DNA of 64,000 bases from Clavelina lepadiformis (lineage: Eukaryota; Chordata; Ascidiacea; Aplousobranchia; Clavelinidae), in the NCBI RefSeq assembly GCF_947623445.1, contig NC_135248.1:2108001-2172000 (forward strand). The letters run 5' to 3'. The notes beneath the pieces are model-generated. The model was given only the letters and a program-made list of their open reading frames with translations. It did not search any database and had not been told where the DNA came from. The translations under genes were made by a program, and so were the position numbers. Positions 53,310-64,000 of this stretch are shown here, one piece after another. Position 1 is the stretch's first letter, and each line of letters opens with the position of its first letter.

Positions 53310-53711
53310 ATATGAGCGAGGACGATTGATGGTTGATAACTTGTTTTACTTTTGCTTCGATGATATGAGTTTTCATTTCTCAAATTGCGTGACTATGCTG
53401 TTAGTTGCTTGATTCTGTCTATACAAATTACTAAATTATAAAATTCCTATTTTATTTATTATAACACAAAGGCTTTTGCCTTTGGGCAAATCTTGCTGAA
53501 TGTTACATCGCGCTCAGTAACACGTGAAACGGTAAAAAGGGAGATCGTAAACATTACAACAGTATATATATGTGGCACACTAGTTCAATCGAGGAAATTA
53601 TCTGACGTCATTAAGGAAAACTCAAGTCTGGTAAACAACTGAATTACAAGATCCCAAATTAAATTCCAAACATCTCGAAAACAACTCGTGACTCGTGACG
53701 TAATCGTCACA
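53310..53711. repeat. Diverged partial copy of the terminal-repeat element
   Basis: Similar to 790-1198. The 139-bp terminal unit is at 53573-53711, beginning TGGCACACTAG and ending ATCGTCACA, with the CRE-like TGACGTCA retained. No second terminal unit was found nearby, so this is one end of an older insertion. Confidence 0.75.
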
Positions 53712-54175
53712 GAACGACTCGGGCGAGTCACGTTAAAAAGACAATGCAGTACGATATGAAATGATCGCTTTGGTGAATGAAAACAACAGGGATGGCAGTT
53801 AACGTAATTACTTTGCAAACGTTCCACAAACCTGAACTATAACACTGGACAACAGCAAAATTATTCCTCAAATGAAAATAAACTGCCTAGACTAACTTTG
53901 GGACGCTGATTCCAAATCTGAAATCAGAATTGGTCTATCACGTCAGGTTTTCAAGATATGAAAATTCACGAAATTCGGATTTTGCATTGATTGGCACTAT
54001 ATTATAAGGTTCTACAGTACAAGGTATTGTGCAATTTTCTTTCCCAGCGAATTGTTGGTCATATTATGTCACAATGCATGTTATGTAAGATTAACATTGA
54101 CATTATTTTGTAAATGCAATGTTCTATCTTTTCACAATTAATGCATTCTTGAATGTTCTTGGCCATGACTATAGA

Positions 54176-54208
54176 GGGGGGGGGGGGGGGTAGGGGTAGG
54201 GGGGGGAA
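54176..54208 (+). repeat. Poly-G tract
   Basis: A run of about 14 G, a short TAGGGGTA break and a further G run. It abuts the left edge of the transposase fragment at about 54209. It may mark a breakpoint or be a site of sequencing uncertainty. Confidence 0.85.
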
Positions 54209-54968
54209 CATATGTGGAGACCTTAAAGTTGTGTCACTTTTACTCGGATTGCAGTTGGGTTACACCAAGCATATGTGCTTTCTCTGTTTGTGGGACAGTC
54301 GAGACGATGCAAACCACTATGACACAACTGAATGGCCAATGAGAACGGACTACATTGTTGGAAGATATAATGTTAAGTGCCAACCCCTAATTGATCCGAG
54401 CAAAGTGTACTTGCCACCACTTCACATTAAACTGGGCCTGATCAAACAATTTGTGAAGGCAATGGATTTCAATGGAGATGGATTCCTGCATATAAAAGAA
54501 AAATTTGGTGCAATACCAAGTGATGCTAAACTGAGAGCTGGAATATTTGTTGGCCCCCAAATACATGATTTGATCCGTGACCCAGTATTTCCATCCAAGC
54601 TTAATTCAATTGAATTAAAAATTAAAAGCCTGGAATGCATTTGTACAGATTGTACAAAATTTTCTTGGGAAGTACAGGGCAGAAAATTACTCGGAACTAG
54701 TGGACAATTTGCTGGAATCATACCGCGAAATGGGCTGCAGAATGTCGGTTAAACTGCAGTTTCTTCATTCACACTTGGAATTTTTCCCGCCAAACCTGGG
54801 TGATGTGAGCGACGAGCATGGGGAAAGATTTCACCAAGACATCTCTGTGATGGAATCGCGGTATAGAGGTCGATTTAACCCAAACATGATGGGGGACTAC
54901 TGCTGGTTTCTTCAGCGTGAAACTGACACTGAACATACTCGAAAGAGCAAGTGCATAAAGCACTTTTG
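54209..54968 (+). pseudogene. Fragment of a second transposase-like gene
   Basis: Two overlapping plus-strand open segments (to 54752, and 54700-54968) match the middle and end of the transposase at 43193-44146. They contain [77 protein letters not shown]. The head with its zinc-binding cysteines is missing, and a poly-G tract sits at the left edge. No CACTGTGCTGCG terminus was found nearby, though TTTGGATTCAGCA at about 55189 also occurs near the end of the other element. It is a different, older family member. Confidence 0.75.
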
Positions 54969-56032
54969 AGGGAATATAATGTTATTTTTGTCTGATTTAA
55001 TTATCCTGGGTTGTGTTAAATTGTGCAGTATGATAATGCTGTTATTTTCAATAGAAATTACTGGGTTGATTACATGTAATGTTTTGTTCCGCTCAGCCAA
55101 AATTAGCCAAAATCACAGTTATGGGTTGTCGTGAGCATATATCATATCTCAAAAACGTGACGTGTTAGAAAAAATCTAAGACCAGATTTGGATTCAGCAT
55201 TGCAAAATTAGTCTAGGTAAACTTGAAATGAGCGAGGAATAAAAAATAAGTTGTAAATTGTTGTCCAGTGGATAATTGTACCAAACGCCAGACAATTATA
55301 AGTGACCGTTGGTAGAGCAGACAAAAGCCGCCCATTTAGGCTATCACATTTTACAAATAAGCAGCCTCAACGAGAGACGTCAGAATACTTAAAAGATTCT
55401 TGAAGGTAACATATGACTATAGCCGTAGATTTAGAAACAGAACCATTTTCAACACCCTCTATGTACTATAGGTTAGGAACAAAAAAAGAGGCATCAATGT
55501 GTAAAAAATTGCGGAGACAGACACGTTTTGCTGTGACTTTACCAGTTCAACTTGCTTGAAATGTGTTTAGTGGACATGCTAGTTCAGTAGTTGATGCCAG
55601 GAATTATAACCTTAATTTTTTTGTACACTTTTTAGGTTCTTTCGGCTTTGTCACGTTTTGTCGTTCAATAGTGCATGCTAATAACAACTGGCTTTTTCGC
55701 TTTTTCGTCCCCACTGCGCATTTGACAAAGGAAAAATGATTGATTGATTAAAATGCCGGCGTTCACATTCAACGAATGTTGTTGAAATACTGTTTTCAAA
55801 CTTGTTGTAAGTTTAGCAAATGTTGTTCACAGATCTGCCAAGTATTTTATTTTGGATCTTAGACATATTTTGCCTCACCTTTTCATTTTGCATCATTAGT
55901 ATGTTATTGAAAGGGATTTTTTTTAAGTATCGCGTTTTTTGTTTAAAATTAGAAGTGCTTTTAAACTGTATGATTTTTTACTATATTACTTGATACAGAG
56001 TGTTAACATAGGATTACTACCACATTGCAAAA
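54969..56032. other. Intergenic region before the Kelch gene
   Basis: About 1.06 kb. The first 250 bp may be the remaining end of the transposon fragment. The rest is AT-rich and should contain the Kelch-gene promoter. An acceptor-like AACATAG lies about 24 bases before the Kelch ATG. Confidence 0.4.
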
Positions 56033-59000
56033 ATGCTTTCTGACAAATTTAAAACGCTTTGTGACGAAATCACAATAGAAGGAATTGTTTTCAAAAGATA
56101 CCAGGGAAAACGTTTACAGAATCATATCAGCAGGTAAGAATGTCGCTAGCGTAAATAGCGGGAAGAATTATTTTATTAAAATAGTGTTTGAGTTATGTTT
56201 GTGACCTAATGGCTAGTATTAGTAATTTATCAAACTTTTTCTCTTTTATGGACTGGAATTCATTGTTTTCCACATTTGCTTATGAAATAATGTATAACAA
56301 AAACATTTGTATTTATAGAAAACAATTGAATGGCAACTTTAATGATGTCATAATCAAAGTTGAGGACGAATCGTTTTTAGCCAATCGAATGGTTTTGTCT
56401 ACATTTTCGGAATATTTTGAAATAATGTTTGACATCGAGGTAATTTGTTGACGGCTTCAGTCAAAATGCGCATTAAGCGTTTAAATAGAAAGCAGAATGT
56501 AAGGTAAAAGTCTAGACAAGAGTCTACTTATATTTGTCCAACGCACAAGCGTTTGCAAGCTTTGGGCTCATTCAGCAGGTGTACAATACTTTGACATGGA
56601 TGCATACAAGTCACTAGTATTTTAACTTTTTGGTTATTTATTTATATTTTATATGTTTGTTTTCTGTGCAGATGAAAGAAAAACAAAAAAACGAAGTTGA
56701 AATACACAATGTTACAGCAAACACAATGAAACTTATCATTGAGTTCATTTATACTGGACAAATAGAAATAAACAAAAACAATGTTTGTGAACTACACTCA
56801 GCGTCGAATATGATGCAAGTTAATGGTCAGTAATCGGTAGAAATATTTTGTTTGCTAACTTTTGTCAGTCACAAATTTTTAATTATCAAATGCACATTTT
56901 CTGGCGCTGATATTACGTTTTCTTATGTGCAATTGTAAAATAGACATTGAATTGATGTTTTACGGCGAAATAACCTTTTCTTTTTTTGAACCGACCTAAT
57001 GTTTAGTAAGACCGTTACCTATACACGTCTTTATAATGTTTTTTTTTAGCTATAATATTTAACTATACATTTTACTTTGCAGCTGTTACAAAATGTTGCT
57101 TGCGTTTCCTGGCAAAGGCGATTTCCCCAACAACTTGCTTGACCATCTCATATCTGGCTGATTTCTATGGATATGAGCACCTAGAGGATCAAGCCATTGA
57201 TTTCATTGAAAAAAACATCGATGGTATTATCGTTACTAAACACTTCAGGAATCTCTCTAAAGACGATATTCTTCCGCTTTTTAAGAAAACAAAAAGTCGA
57301 GTAAACATCAGCAATTTTTTGTTTATTAATTTTTAAATTTAATTTATTAGTTATTTACATGTCTGGCAAATGTTTTTTTAATAATTATTTTTGATAAACA
57401 AGTTATTATCAATACTTTTACACATAGAGGTTGTAATATTGTACGGGTTTACCGTTTTGACCAATGTGATACCTTGCATTAATTCAAACATATAATCTGA
57501 TATAGCCAAAACATTAATAACGTATTCTAGTGGTTGCATAACCAGATCTCGGAAATTGCTTTATACAAGGCAATAGTGAATTGGACATACTTCGAACTTG
57601 AAAAGAGACGAGGTCACTTTCAATCTTTATTTCAAGCTGTTGAATTGACAACGTTTTCTCTCAGTTATCTCGAGAAGACAGTGTCTCAGGAGGTGAACTG
57701 AACTTGTTTATTTTGTAAACCTTGTTGGGAATATTTTAAGGGTTTTATTAGTCTCGTACGTTCATTATTGCCAACAAATAAGCTTTTGTTTTATAGTCAA
57801 AAATCGTACAATAACTCCTAAAAAATAGATTTTTATAATATTTTGGTTGCAGACCTTGGTTAGAGAAAATTGCGAGTGCCTGAAAGCTTTGGTGGATAGC
57901 ATACTTAAAGTGGCGAGCATTGATCTTATAAGAGGTGGAATTAACATTACAACGCTTTCATGCTGAGTACTTTATATTTATGTGCTTGCGTTTTATAATT
58001 TCAAAACAGCGCATTTCTTGTTTTTCAAATGAAGAATATTAGATATGTATAGGACCCACATTAGACAGTATATATAGATATATTTATGCATTTGTATAAA
58101 AAAATGCCATTAAGCGTATATCTTTTGAAAACCATTATTCTCTTTTACTCACACAGCAAAGGGATCAAGAATATTGAGTGTAGGTGGAACAGAAACATCA
58201 AAAGAAGTTATTGAAATTTTTAACATTTGTTCTGATGAATTCAAGATTTTTCCGGTTGGTTTGGCAATATTACTTTGTTTGCTTTGTTTGAAACAGACGC
58301 TGTGCATTTGAAACAAGTTTTTTAAGTCAAATAATCACCTAAAGCTTTCATGTTTTACAGAATCTGGACATTGCGCATAGTGCGTTGAGTGCAGTTGTGA
58401 TAGGTAACAATATTTACGTCATCGGTGGGGGAGTTCCCAACGAGCTGGGCATGCTTGCTTCGAACAATTTTGTTTCTTGCTTAAATCTGAACAAGGGAGA
58501 TTTGGAGTGGAAAGAGGTTAAACATATGGAGGAGAAGAGATGGGTGACGGGCACAGCTGTGCTTGGTGGTATGACAAATTTTCAATAGTTTCGATCAAGT
58601 TCTGCGTTGCTATATATCACACATATAATGAATTCATTACAACATAGTACTTGTTATAACAGTTGGAGCACGCTTGGTAATCTTGGCTATCTTAGCTTGG
58701 CTATGCTTGCTATGCTATGGCTGTATAACATATGTCTAGGCTAAGCTTCCAGATGGTTACTAATCATTACAAAACGTCACAAACATTAAATTGGTTCAGT
58801 CAAATTATTTTCACGGTCATTGTATATCACACAAAAAATTATCTTTTAAAAGTTTATAGACCTTGTTGTTATTACAGCAGGAATACACTTTGTACTAAAG
58901 TTACGATCAAGGCAGAATCCTTTTGACTTGGTTCAAAACATTCCCCTTCACTTCTCTAAGATGGTTGAACTTGACGTGTTGTAACATTTAACATTTTTTG

Positions 59001-60680
59001 ACACGAATCCATTACATAGCTAACTCAACGTTGCTTAGGAAGGTCAACTTTTACTTTATCGTAATGAATCGCGTTTCAGGTGAAATATACGCGACCGGAG
59101 GTGATGATGATAATATTGATTTCCGATTTTACTTCCCAGCTTTTCATAAATGGCTAAGGTTGTCACCGATGGAAGAAATACGACACGGAAATGTTCTTGT
59201 TGCTTGTGAAGGTATAAGAGTCATGTTTGCAGTAGGAGTCATTTATAAGTAAGAGTCATATATTTGAATAACGTTGGAATACTTCATTACAAGAAAACTT
59301 GAAATATTACTAGATTACAGTGTAAAATGGACAAACTATATACGGTTTTGAAACAATTTATCATTATATACTAATTACTCATGAAACTGTGGATACATTT
59401 GAGTTGATGAGAACGATATCGCCACTAGGAGTACATTAAAGAACTGATTGGCGAATGTTCTGATTTCAATGTATTTTCTTTAACAATGTACATTTGCTTA
59501 TCAGGTTTCTTGTACGCGATCGGTGGATATAACAATGGACTTCACTTGAAGACAGTAGAGCGATATAAACCTAGTGATGACGAATGGAATCAGGTCGCAT
59601 CAATGGCGACGCCAAGGATGTGGTTTGCTTCTGTGGCAATTGGCGATTTTATTTACGTCATAGGTAAATGTCATCAGAACATTTTGTATCAGCGCTACGT
59701 TATTAAATCACTAAATTGCGAACTTCAAACTGTTGTCTAAAGGCTTGAAACTTTATATTTTATATTATTAATATAAAATATATGTCATAATATATATGTT
59801 ATAATTGAACGACCGACGCTTTTGTCATGGTAATAGCGCATGCTTTTAAGCAAACTGTAAGTTTTAAAGACAGTTCCGGCATTAGGCTAACGAAATATGG
59901 TAATCCTAGTCAAAATACCTTGAAAAACACTGTTTTCAGAGATTCTTTATGACTTATATCTTTATATAAGTTCGATGTCTACGACACGAAATGTTTTTTG
60001 ACTTATTCACGAAAGCCCAAATTTAAACTTGTTTGTCTTTGCGCATTTACCCAGATGACAAGTGAGCTCAGTTGCGGCGGTGCGTTTGAGAAACGCTTTC
60101 ACGTCCACGGTTGTAGCCCATGCCGTTGGGTGCCGCACATGAGCAGCCAGAGTTTATGCGCATGAACTTCTTGCCTGGCATGGGGGACGCGGTGTTATAG
60201 GCTTCATAAACTGGAACAACATTTGACCAGTTGAGTTAAATAACCAGGAGGTATATTTTTGACGACACAGCGCATAACGTGAATAACCCTTTTACGCAGG
60301 AGGCAAATCTGAAAGAGGAACAACCGAAAAAAGCGTAGAAAAGTATGATGTAGCTGCAAACAAGTGGACAAGAGTAAAAGACATGAACTATGAGAGACAT
60401 TCTCACTCCGCATGCGTCATGCACGGAAATACCTACGTGGTCGGAGGGTAAGTTGGACACAACTTCAGTGTGTCTAGGCTGCTGTGGAATCAAAATGTTT
60501 CCAATTTGGGAATATTTTAGTCAACTTGAAGGAAATTTGTGGCTTAAATTTTTGTGCAGACTTGGTGCCGATGAAAAAAGTTCAACAACAATTGAATGTT
60601 ACGATCCTGATGATGATAAATGGACAATTGTTGGAGAAACTTCAAAGAAATTATTTAATCATTCTGTCGTTGTTATTTAG
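56033..60680 (+). CDS. BTB-BACK-Kelch protein (KLHL-like) with one frame break
   Basis: Twelve exons: 56033-56133, 56319-56439, 56672-56825, 57083-57300, 57546-57692, 57853-57934, 58157-58255, 58361-58565, 59080-59211, 59505-59663, 60300-60447 and 60560-60680. Exons 1-3 encode the BTB domain (FNDVIIKVEDESFLANRMVL). Exons 4-6 encode BACK (YGYEHLEDQAIDFIEKN). Exons 7-12 encode about five Kelch blades (RILSVGG, NNIYVIGGG, GEIYATGG, FLYAIGGY, TYVVGG). Such proteins are usually substrate adaptors of CUL3 E3 ligases. All splice phases match, but exon 7 has one extra base: the frame before AAACATCAAAAAG and the frame after it both read good Kelch sequence. The total is 1687 nt, one over a multiple of three. 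A recent loss of function, an allele or a base-call error would explain it. Confidence 0.88.
59664..60299. other. Long intron 10 of the Kelch gene
   Basis: 636 bp, longer than most introns here. It is AT-rich at the left, with a GC-richer patch at about 60060-60180. Nothing is recognised in it. Confidence 0.5.
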
Positions 60681-63652
60681 ACTAATTATGTTTTTTGATA
60701 AGAATTGTTAGTAGTTATGTAACCGAATATTCTTGCTTTCGAATGCCAGGGTGCCTTTTTACATTCATGGTGTACCGCGACACCATCAGTAAAACCCAAG
60801 AAATGAACTCATTTTATTGAGCAGGCTTCACGACACAAAACCAAAACCGACCTTCTTAAATCACTTCACAAACGGCTTTTATAGAATACAAAAAAAGGCG
60901 AGGTGCCAAAATATTGATAAGACAAAAGTGCACAAAACGTGAGATAAACAACGGTAATTGCAATTAATCAACTAAAACCAAAACACCGTGAAGTAATCAA
61001 CGCACTAGAGAATTAACCCACCATAAAAACGGTAAAATACAAAATGCTATAAATAACACGTGACATAATTTCGTTACAGTTATTTTTGCGTGTTTGTTCG
61101 CTTTTGTAATAAAATATGTGTGAAAATATGCCAACTTGTTTATGGACTTGCTGCTCACTTTAAAAAGCAAAGTCTGTTAAAACTTCAACAGTAAATAATT
61201 ATTTTTACCAAATAAACTGATGAACTTGTGCAAGTAAATGCACTTTTGTAATAAGGTATCCATGGCAACCTGTGTTGGGCACTGCAGGAGAAGCGGTTAG
61301 TTCAATCTGTTTTGTACTGTAACAAAATGTCATAACCAAAGTTGTATCTATAAGCCTGCGATATTTGGTACCCAGAGGAAGTATCTTGAGTCGGTCGTTT
61401 ATCTGATAGAAAAATTGCAACAATAAGTTTCAGGGTAGTAGCATGATATGGCGTTACACCTCAGACGTAACACATAGATAACATTCCTACCTTGGTTGTA
61501 AACTTCTACCCGTCTTGTCAATTCTCTCGTCTAATGAACAAAATTTATGTGCGCAATAATGGTTCATAAATAGTTTTGTGGCCATTTAACTTTAAGGGCC
61601 TGTAGTACCATTTTGAGCAGTTTTGAAACGGCAACACGGCGATTGTGACGAAGGTCGTAAGCACGCAAGATGTCACTATAGAAAAAGTATAAATGGTTCC
61701 GGTCCAGTGCACATGTGACGTTAATTTGTGATGGTTTGTTGTTGTTATGGCGTTTGCTGAGTGTAGGTCCAGGCTAAAGTTGACATTTTGTGTTGGTTCA
61801 AAATTAAGGCTTTTTGACTACTTTTTTGGAAAAATGTAAGGAAAAAAGTTGTTTAAAAGTTGAAGCATTTGGTGTGAGAATTGCAGATACGAGAATTTGT
61901 TCAAAATACTGCATTAAGTCCTTTTATCCTACATCTCGGTGGATACAAAAATTCAGCTAGGTGACCGGGCTTGTTCAGTAGTAAATGCAAATTGAAAATT
62001 GTAACTTTGCATTGTTTTAGATAGACCTTCGGATGGGCCTACAGCCTCTTAAAGGCGCCGCGCGCGAGACGCCCTAATTATAATGTATTTTGTTGGCCCG
62101 TTCTGTTGTTGGTGGCCATTCTGCTTTCAGTCTTCTTAGTATTACGTTTGGAGTAGCCGCTATTTTGAAACTGTTTTGGTTCGTCGGTGGAACCATGAAT
62201 TGTTCTCAACGGCCCTCTATGTGGTTTTCATATTGGTAACATTGATATCAATCCCTTGGTTACTGATTGGCTTTTTATAGCAGACAGGGTATGGGAGGGA
62301 CGGTCGTAATTTAAGCTTTTAAAGACGTGTATAAACGTGGTGAGTCGTAGGTTTTGCACAGGCCGTTTTACGCCCCAGTACTCGCTGATGCAAGGGGTTT
62401 CGTCTTTTGAAATCACTATTTTGTTTTGGGTTTTTTAGTTTGTGTTGCCAGGTTGGCAATTGACAAGATTTTTGTTGCCATATGTATAGCTGGTTAGTTG
62501 ACTCCATAAGATAAGGTTGTTCTATGTCAGCACAGAAACCGCGTGTGCTGTAGAAAGAGTAATAAAACCAAATTCAAACTTGTATTACCAAAGATTCCTT
62601 TAGAACGCGAAGGTCGAAGGTGAATCAAAATGACCGCGAATCAAAATGTACAGTTGCAAAGTTGAATAGTAAGAAGCAGAAAGATTATCACGTGAAGAAT
62701 ACACGAAGTACGCGTTAATCATGAATGCACGTGAGACAGTCTCGGTGAAAAAGCCTATCAAGAAACATGACGAAGTGACACTAAAGCACAAGAGAATGTG
62801 GCGATGTCACCACAAGATAAGTACTGACCATTGTCTGTACTTCCACCGTTGTTTCCTGGTTGTCATTTGGTTTTCCCTTCAAGCGTTTGATTAATGATAT
62901 CGGGTTTGCCTGATTGGACATAATGAGATTGTTGCGTGTAGTAATTGATTTCCTCTGGTCTTGAATCCTGCCGCAGGAATTTGAATCCGGATTTTACGTT
63001 GATGCCGAGACCTGCCGCATAGACAGCGAGTCTCAGTTTGCCTGATAGGCGACATCTAGTTCCCAACACCTGTCGTGTAGGCAATGATCTTGGGTTTGCT
63101 GATTGGACCTAACTGGGTTTCAAACCCTGCCGTGTAGGTAGTAATTCAGTTCGACTGGTCTTCAATCCTGTCGTGTCGTGTTGTTTTACTCCTCGGCCCT
63201 GACCTGGAACATTATAAAAGTGCTTGCACTTGCCCTAATAACTTAATGATCTTTCGCTTCAGTATATTTTCTACTGCCACAACTTTCGGCAAAAAATAAT
63301 GGACTCATAAAGCTAAAATAGCTACAAAGCACCACTTGCACTGTTATATTAAACGAGGACGAACTGTGTTTATTAGCAGCATATGGGCAGAGAACATGAT
63401 GAATGTCATTAACGTTTAATAATCCAAAATATGGAAAGGTTTACGGAACATGGCAAAAAATTTCACTGGTGGAGGCAGTAGTAAAATTTAAATCAAACAT
63501 ATACCCTGGCAGCACACAGGTCAAATGATCAAGCAGCAAATATTTAAAAAATTCAGCTTTGGAAGCCAGAACGAGAACCGTAACGCTCAGCTGCAAAACA
63601 TGATTTATGACCATTCAAGCACGTTACAACGTGAGCTCCTTCAACTTGGTCA
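60681..63652. other. Intergenic region between Kelch gene and UMPS
   Basis: About 3 kb between convergent genes. No protein or RNA gene is supported. A degenerate tandem repeat lies at 62885-63185. Confidence 0.5.
62885..63185. repeat. Degenerate tandem repeat, about 60-bp unit
   Basis: The words TTTGCCTGATTGG/TTTGCTGATTGG, CCTG(C/T)CG(T/C)(G/A), GTAGG(C/T)A and GTAATT(G/C)A recur several times in the same order. Examples are CCTGTCGTGTAGGCAATGATC and CCTGCCGTGTAGGTAGTAATT. Unit boundaries are blurred. It may be a decayed minisatellite. Confidence 0.55.
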
Positions 63653-63843
63653 TTATGAGCTAACACGCTGCACGTAAGCAGCCCAACCCGCATTTCGGAA
63701 TGCAGTAGCCTCCTGTAAACGATTGGCGCTATCCGTGATGCCTCTTCCGACTATTATGACATCACAACCACGGTTTTTAATGACTTCGTCAGGTGTCAAA
63801 TAGTGTTGACCCATTGCATCTTTGCCAGGTTTCAATTTTACTC
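63653..63843 (-). CDS. UMPS: UMP synthase, last exon (partial gene)
   Basis: The C-terminal exon on the minus strand; the rest of the gene lies beyond the window. The acceptor TTTGAAAG precedes GA GTA AAA, and the exon encodes 63 codons to a stop, reading GVKLKPGKDAMGQHYLTPDE, then GCDVIIVGRGI and FRNAGWAAYVQRVSS. This matches the end of the OMP decarboxylase domain of bifunctional UMPS (GVQLE....LGQQY..P.EVI..RG.DIIIVGRGI). The glycine-rich IIVGRGI loop binds the phosphate of OMP/UMP. The enzyme makes UMP from orotate in de novo pyrimidine synthesis. Confidence 0.93.
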
Positions 63844-64000
63844 CTTTCAAACAAAATACGATTCAGATAAAATTTAATTAATCAAAACTCTTGAAAAAAA
63901 CTGTGGTAATGAGCTTTTTATTACTGTAGAAATAGAAGGCATGGGGTCTGGACTAACTAACATTTCTATTGCACCAGTTTTAAATGACATGCACAAAAAT
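63844..64000 (-). other. UMPS intron, running off the window
   Basis: AT-rich sequence upstream of the last UMPS exon on the minus strand. No further exon is visible before the window ends. Confidence 0.6.

Noticed and set aside
58600-58745. CTTGGCTAT-like simple repeats in a Kelch intron
   Set aside because: Low-complexity sequence, with no consistent unit or function.

Overview
This is eukaryotic, AT-rich DNA with compact, intron-bearing genes. LTN1, RPS4, a GCK-III kinase, GOLT1, WDR74 and UMPS look like those of a deuterostome or chordate invertebrate. Several start codons sit only a few bases after a 3' splice-acceptor sequence, as expected where spliced-leader trans-splicing is common. 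I therefore favour a tunicate such as an ascidian, by inference only. No exon has transcript support here; boundaries were set from GT/AG sites, reading phase and family similarity.

Layout. 1-1.2 kb: a dispersed repeat with 140-bp terminal direct repeats. 1.9-7.3 kb (+): LTN1, almost all in one 4.8-kb exon. 7.7-11.4 kb (-): RPS4 in seven exons, carrying three copies of a U18-type C/D snoRNA in its introns. 15.3-19.1 kb (+): an STK24/25/26-like kinase in ten exons. 20.9-21.8 kb (-): GOLT1 in five exons. 22.4-23.6 kb (-): WDR74. 27.4-27.95 kb (-): an unrecognised small nuclear-type protein. 29.2 kb (+): tRNA-Asp(GTC), with three degenerate relatives elsewhere. 30.5-49.1 kb (-): a tandem array of six RDH-like short-chain dehydrogenase (SDR) modules. 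54.2-55 kb (+): a fragment of a transposase related to the one at 43-45 kb. 56.0-60.7 kb (+): a BTB-BACK-Kelch gene with a one-base frame break. 63.65 kb (-): the last exon of UMPS.

The SDR array is the standout. Three modules (30.5, 35.1 and 38.3 kb) are complete stand-alone genes, each with a tiny first exon and its own stop. The other three (41.6-49.1 kb) look like one fused gene. The last exons of the first two modules each end in an in-frame phase-1 splice donor, placed before their stop codon, which joins in frame to the first NAD-binding exon of the next module. Summed exon length is exactly divisible by three (1055 aa, three SDR domains). The third domain's second exon is split by a 2.66-kb DNA transposon with CACTG... 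inverted termini and a TTA target duplication.

Two of the stand-alone genes lie in a recent tandem block duplication. One block carries a 449-bp hAT-type non-autonomous element with a perfect 8-bp target duplication, and the other block preserves the empty site. All four SDR transcription units share a similar upstream block containing a TATA-like motif in at least three of them.
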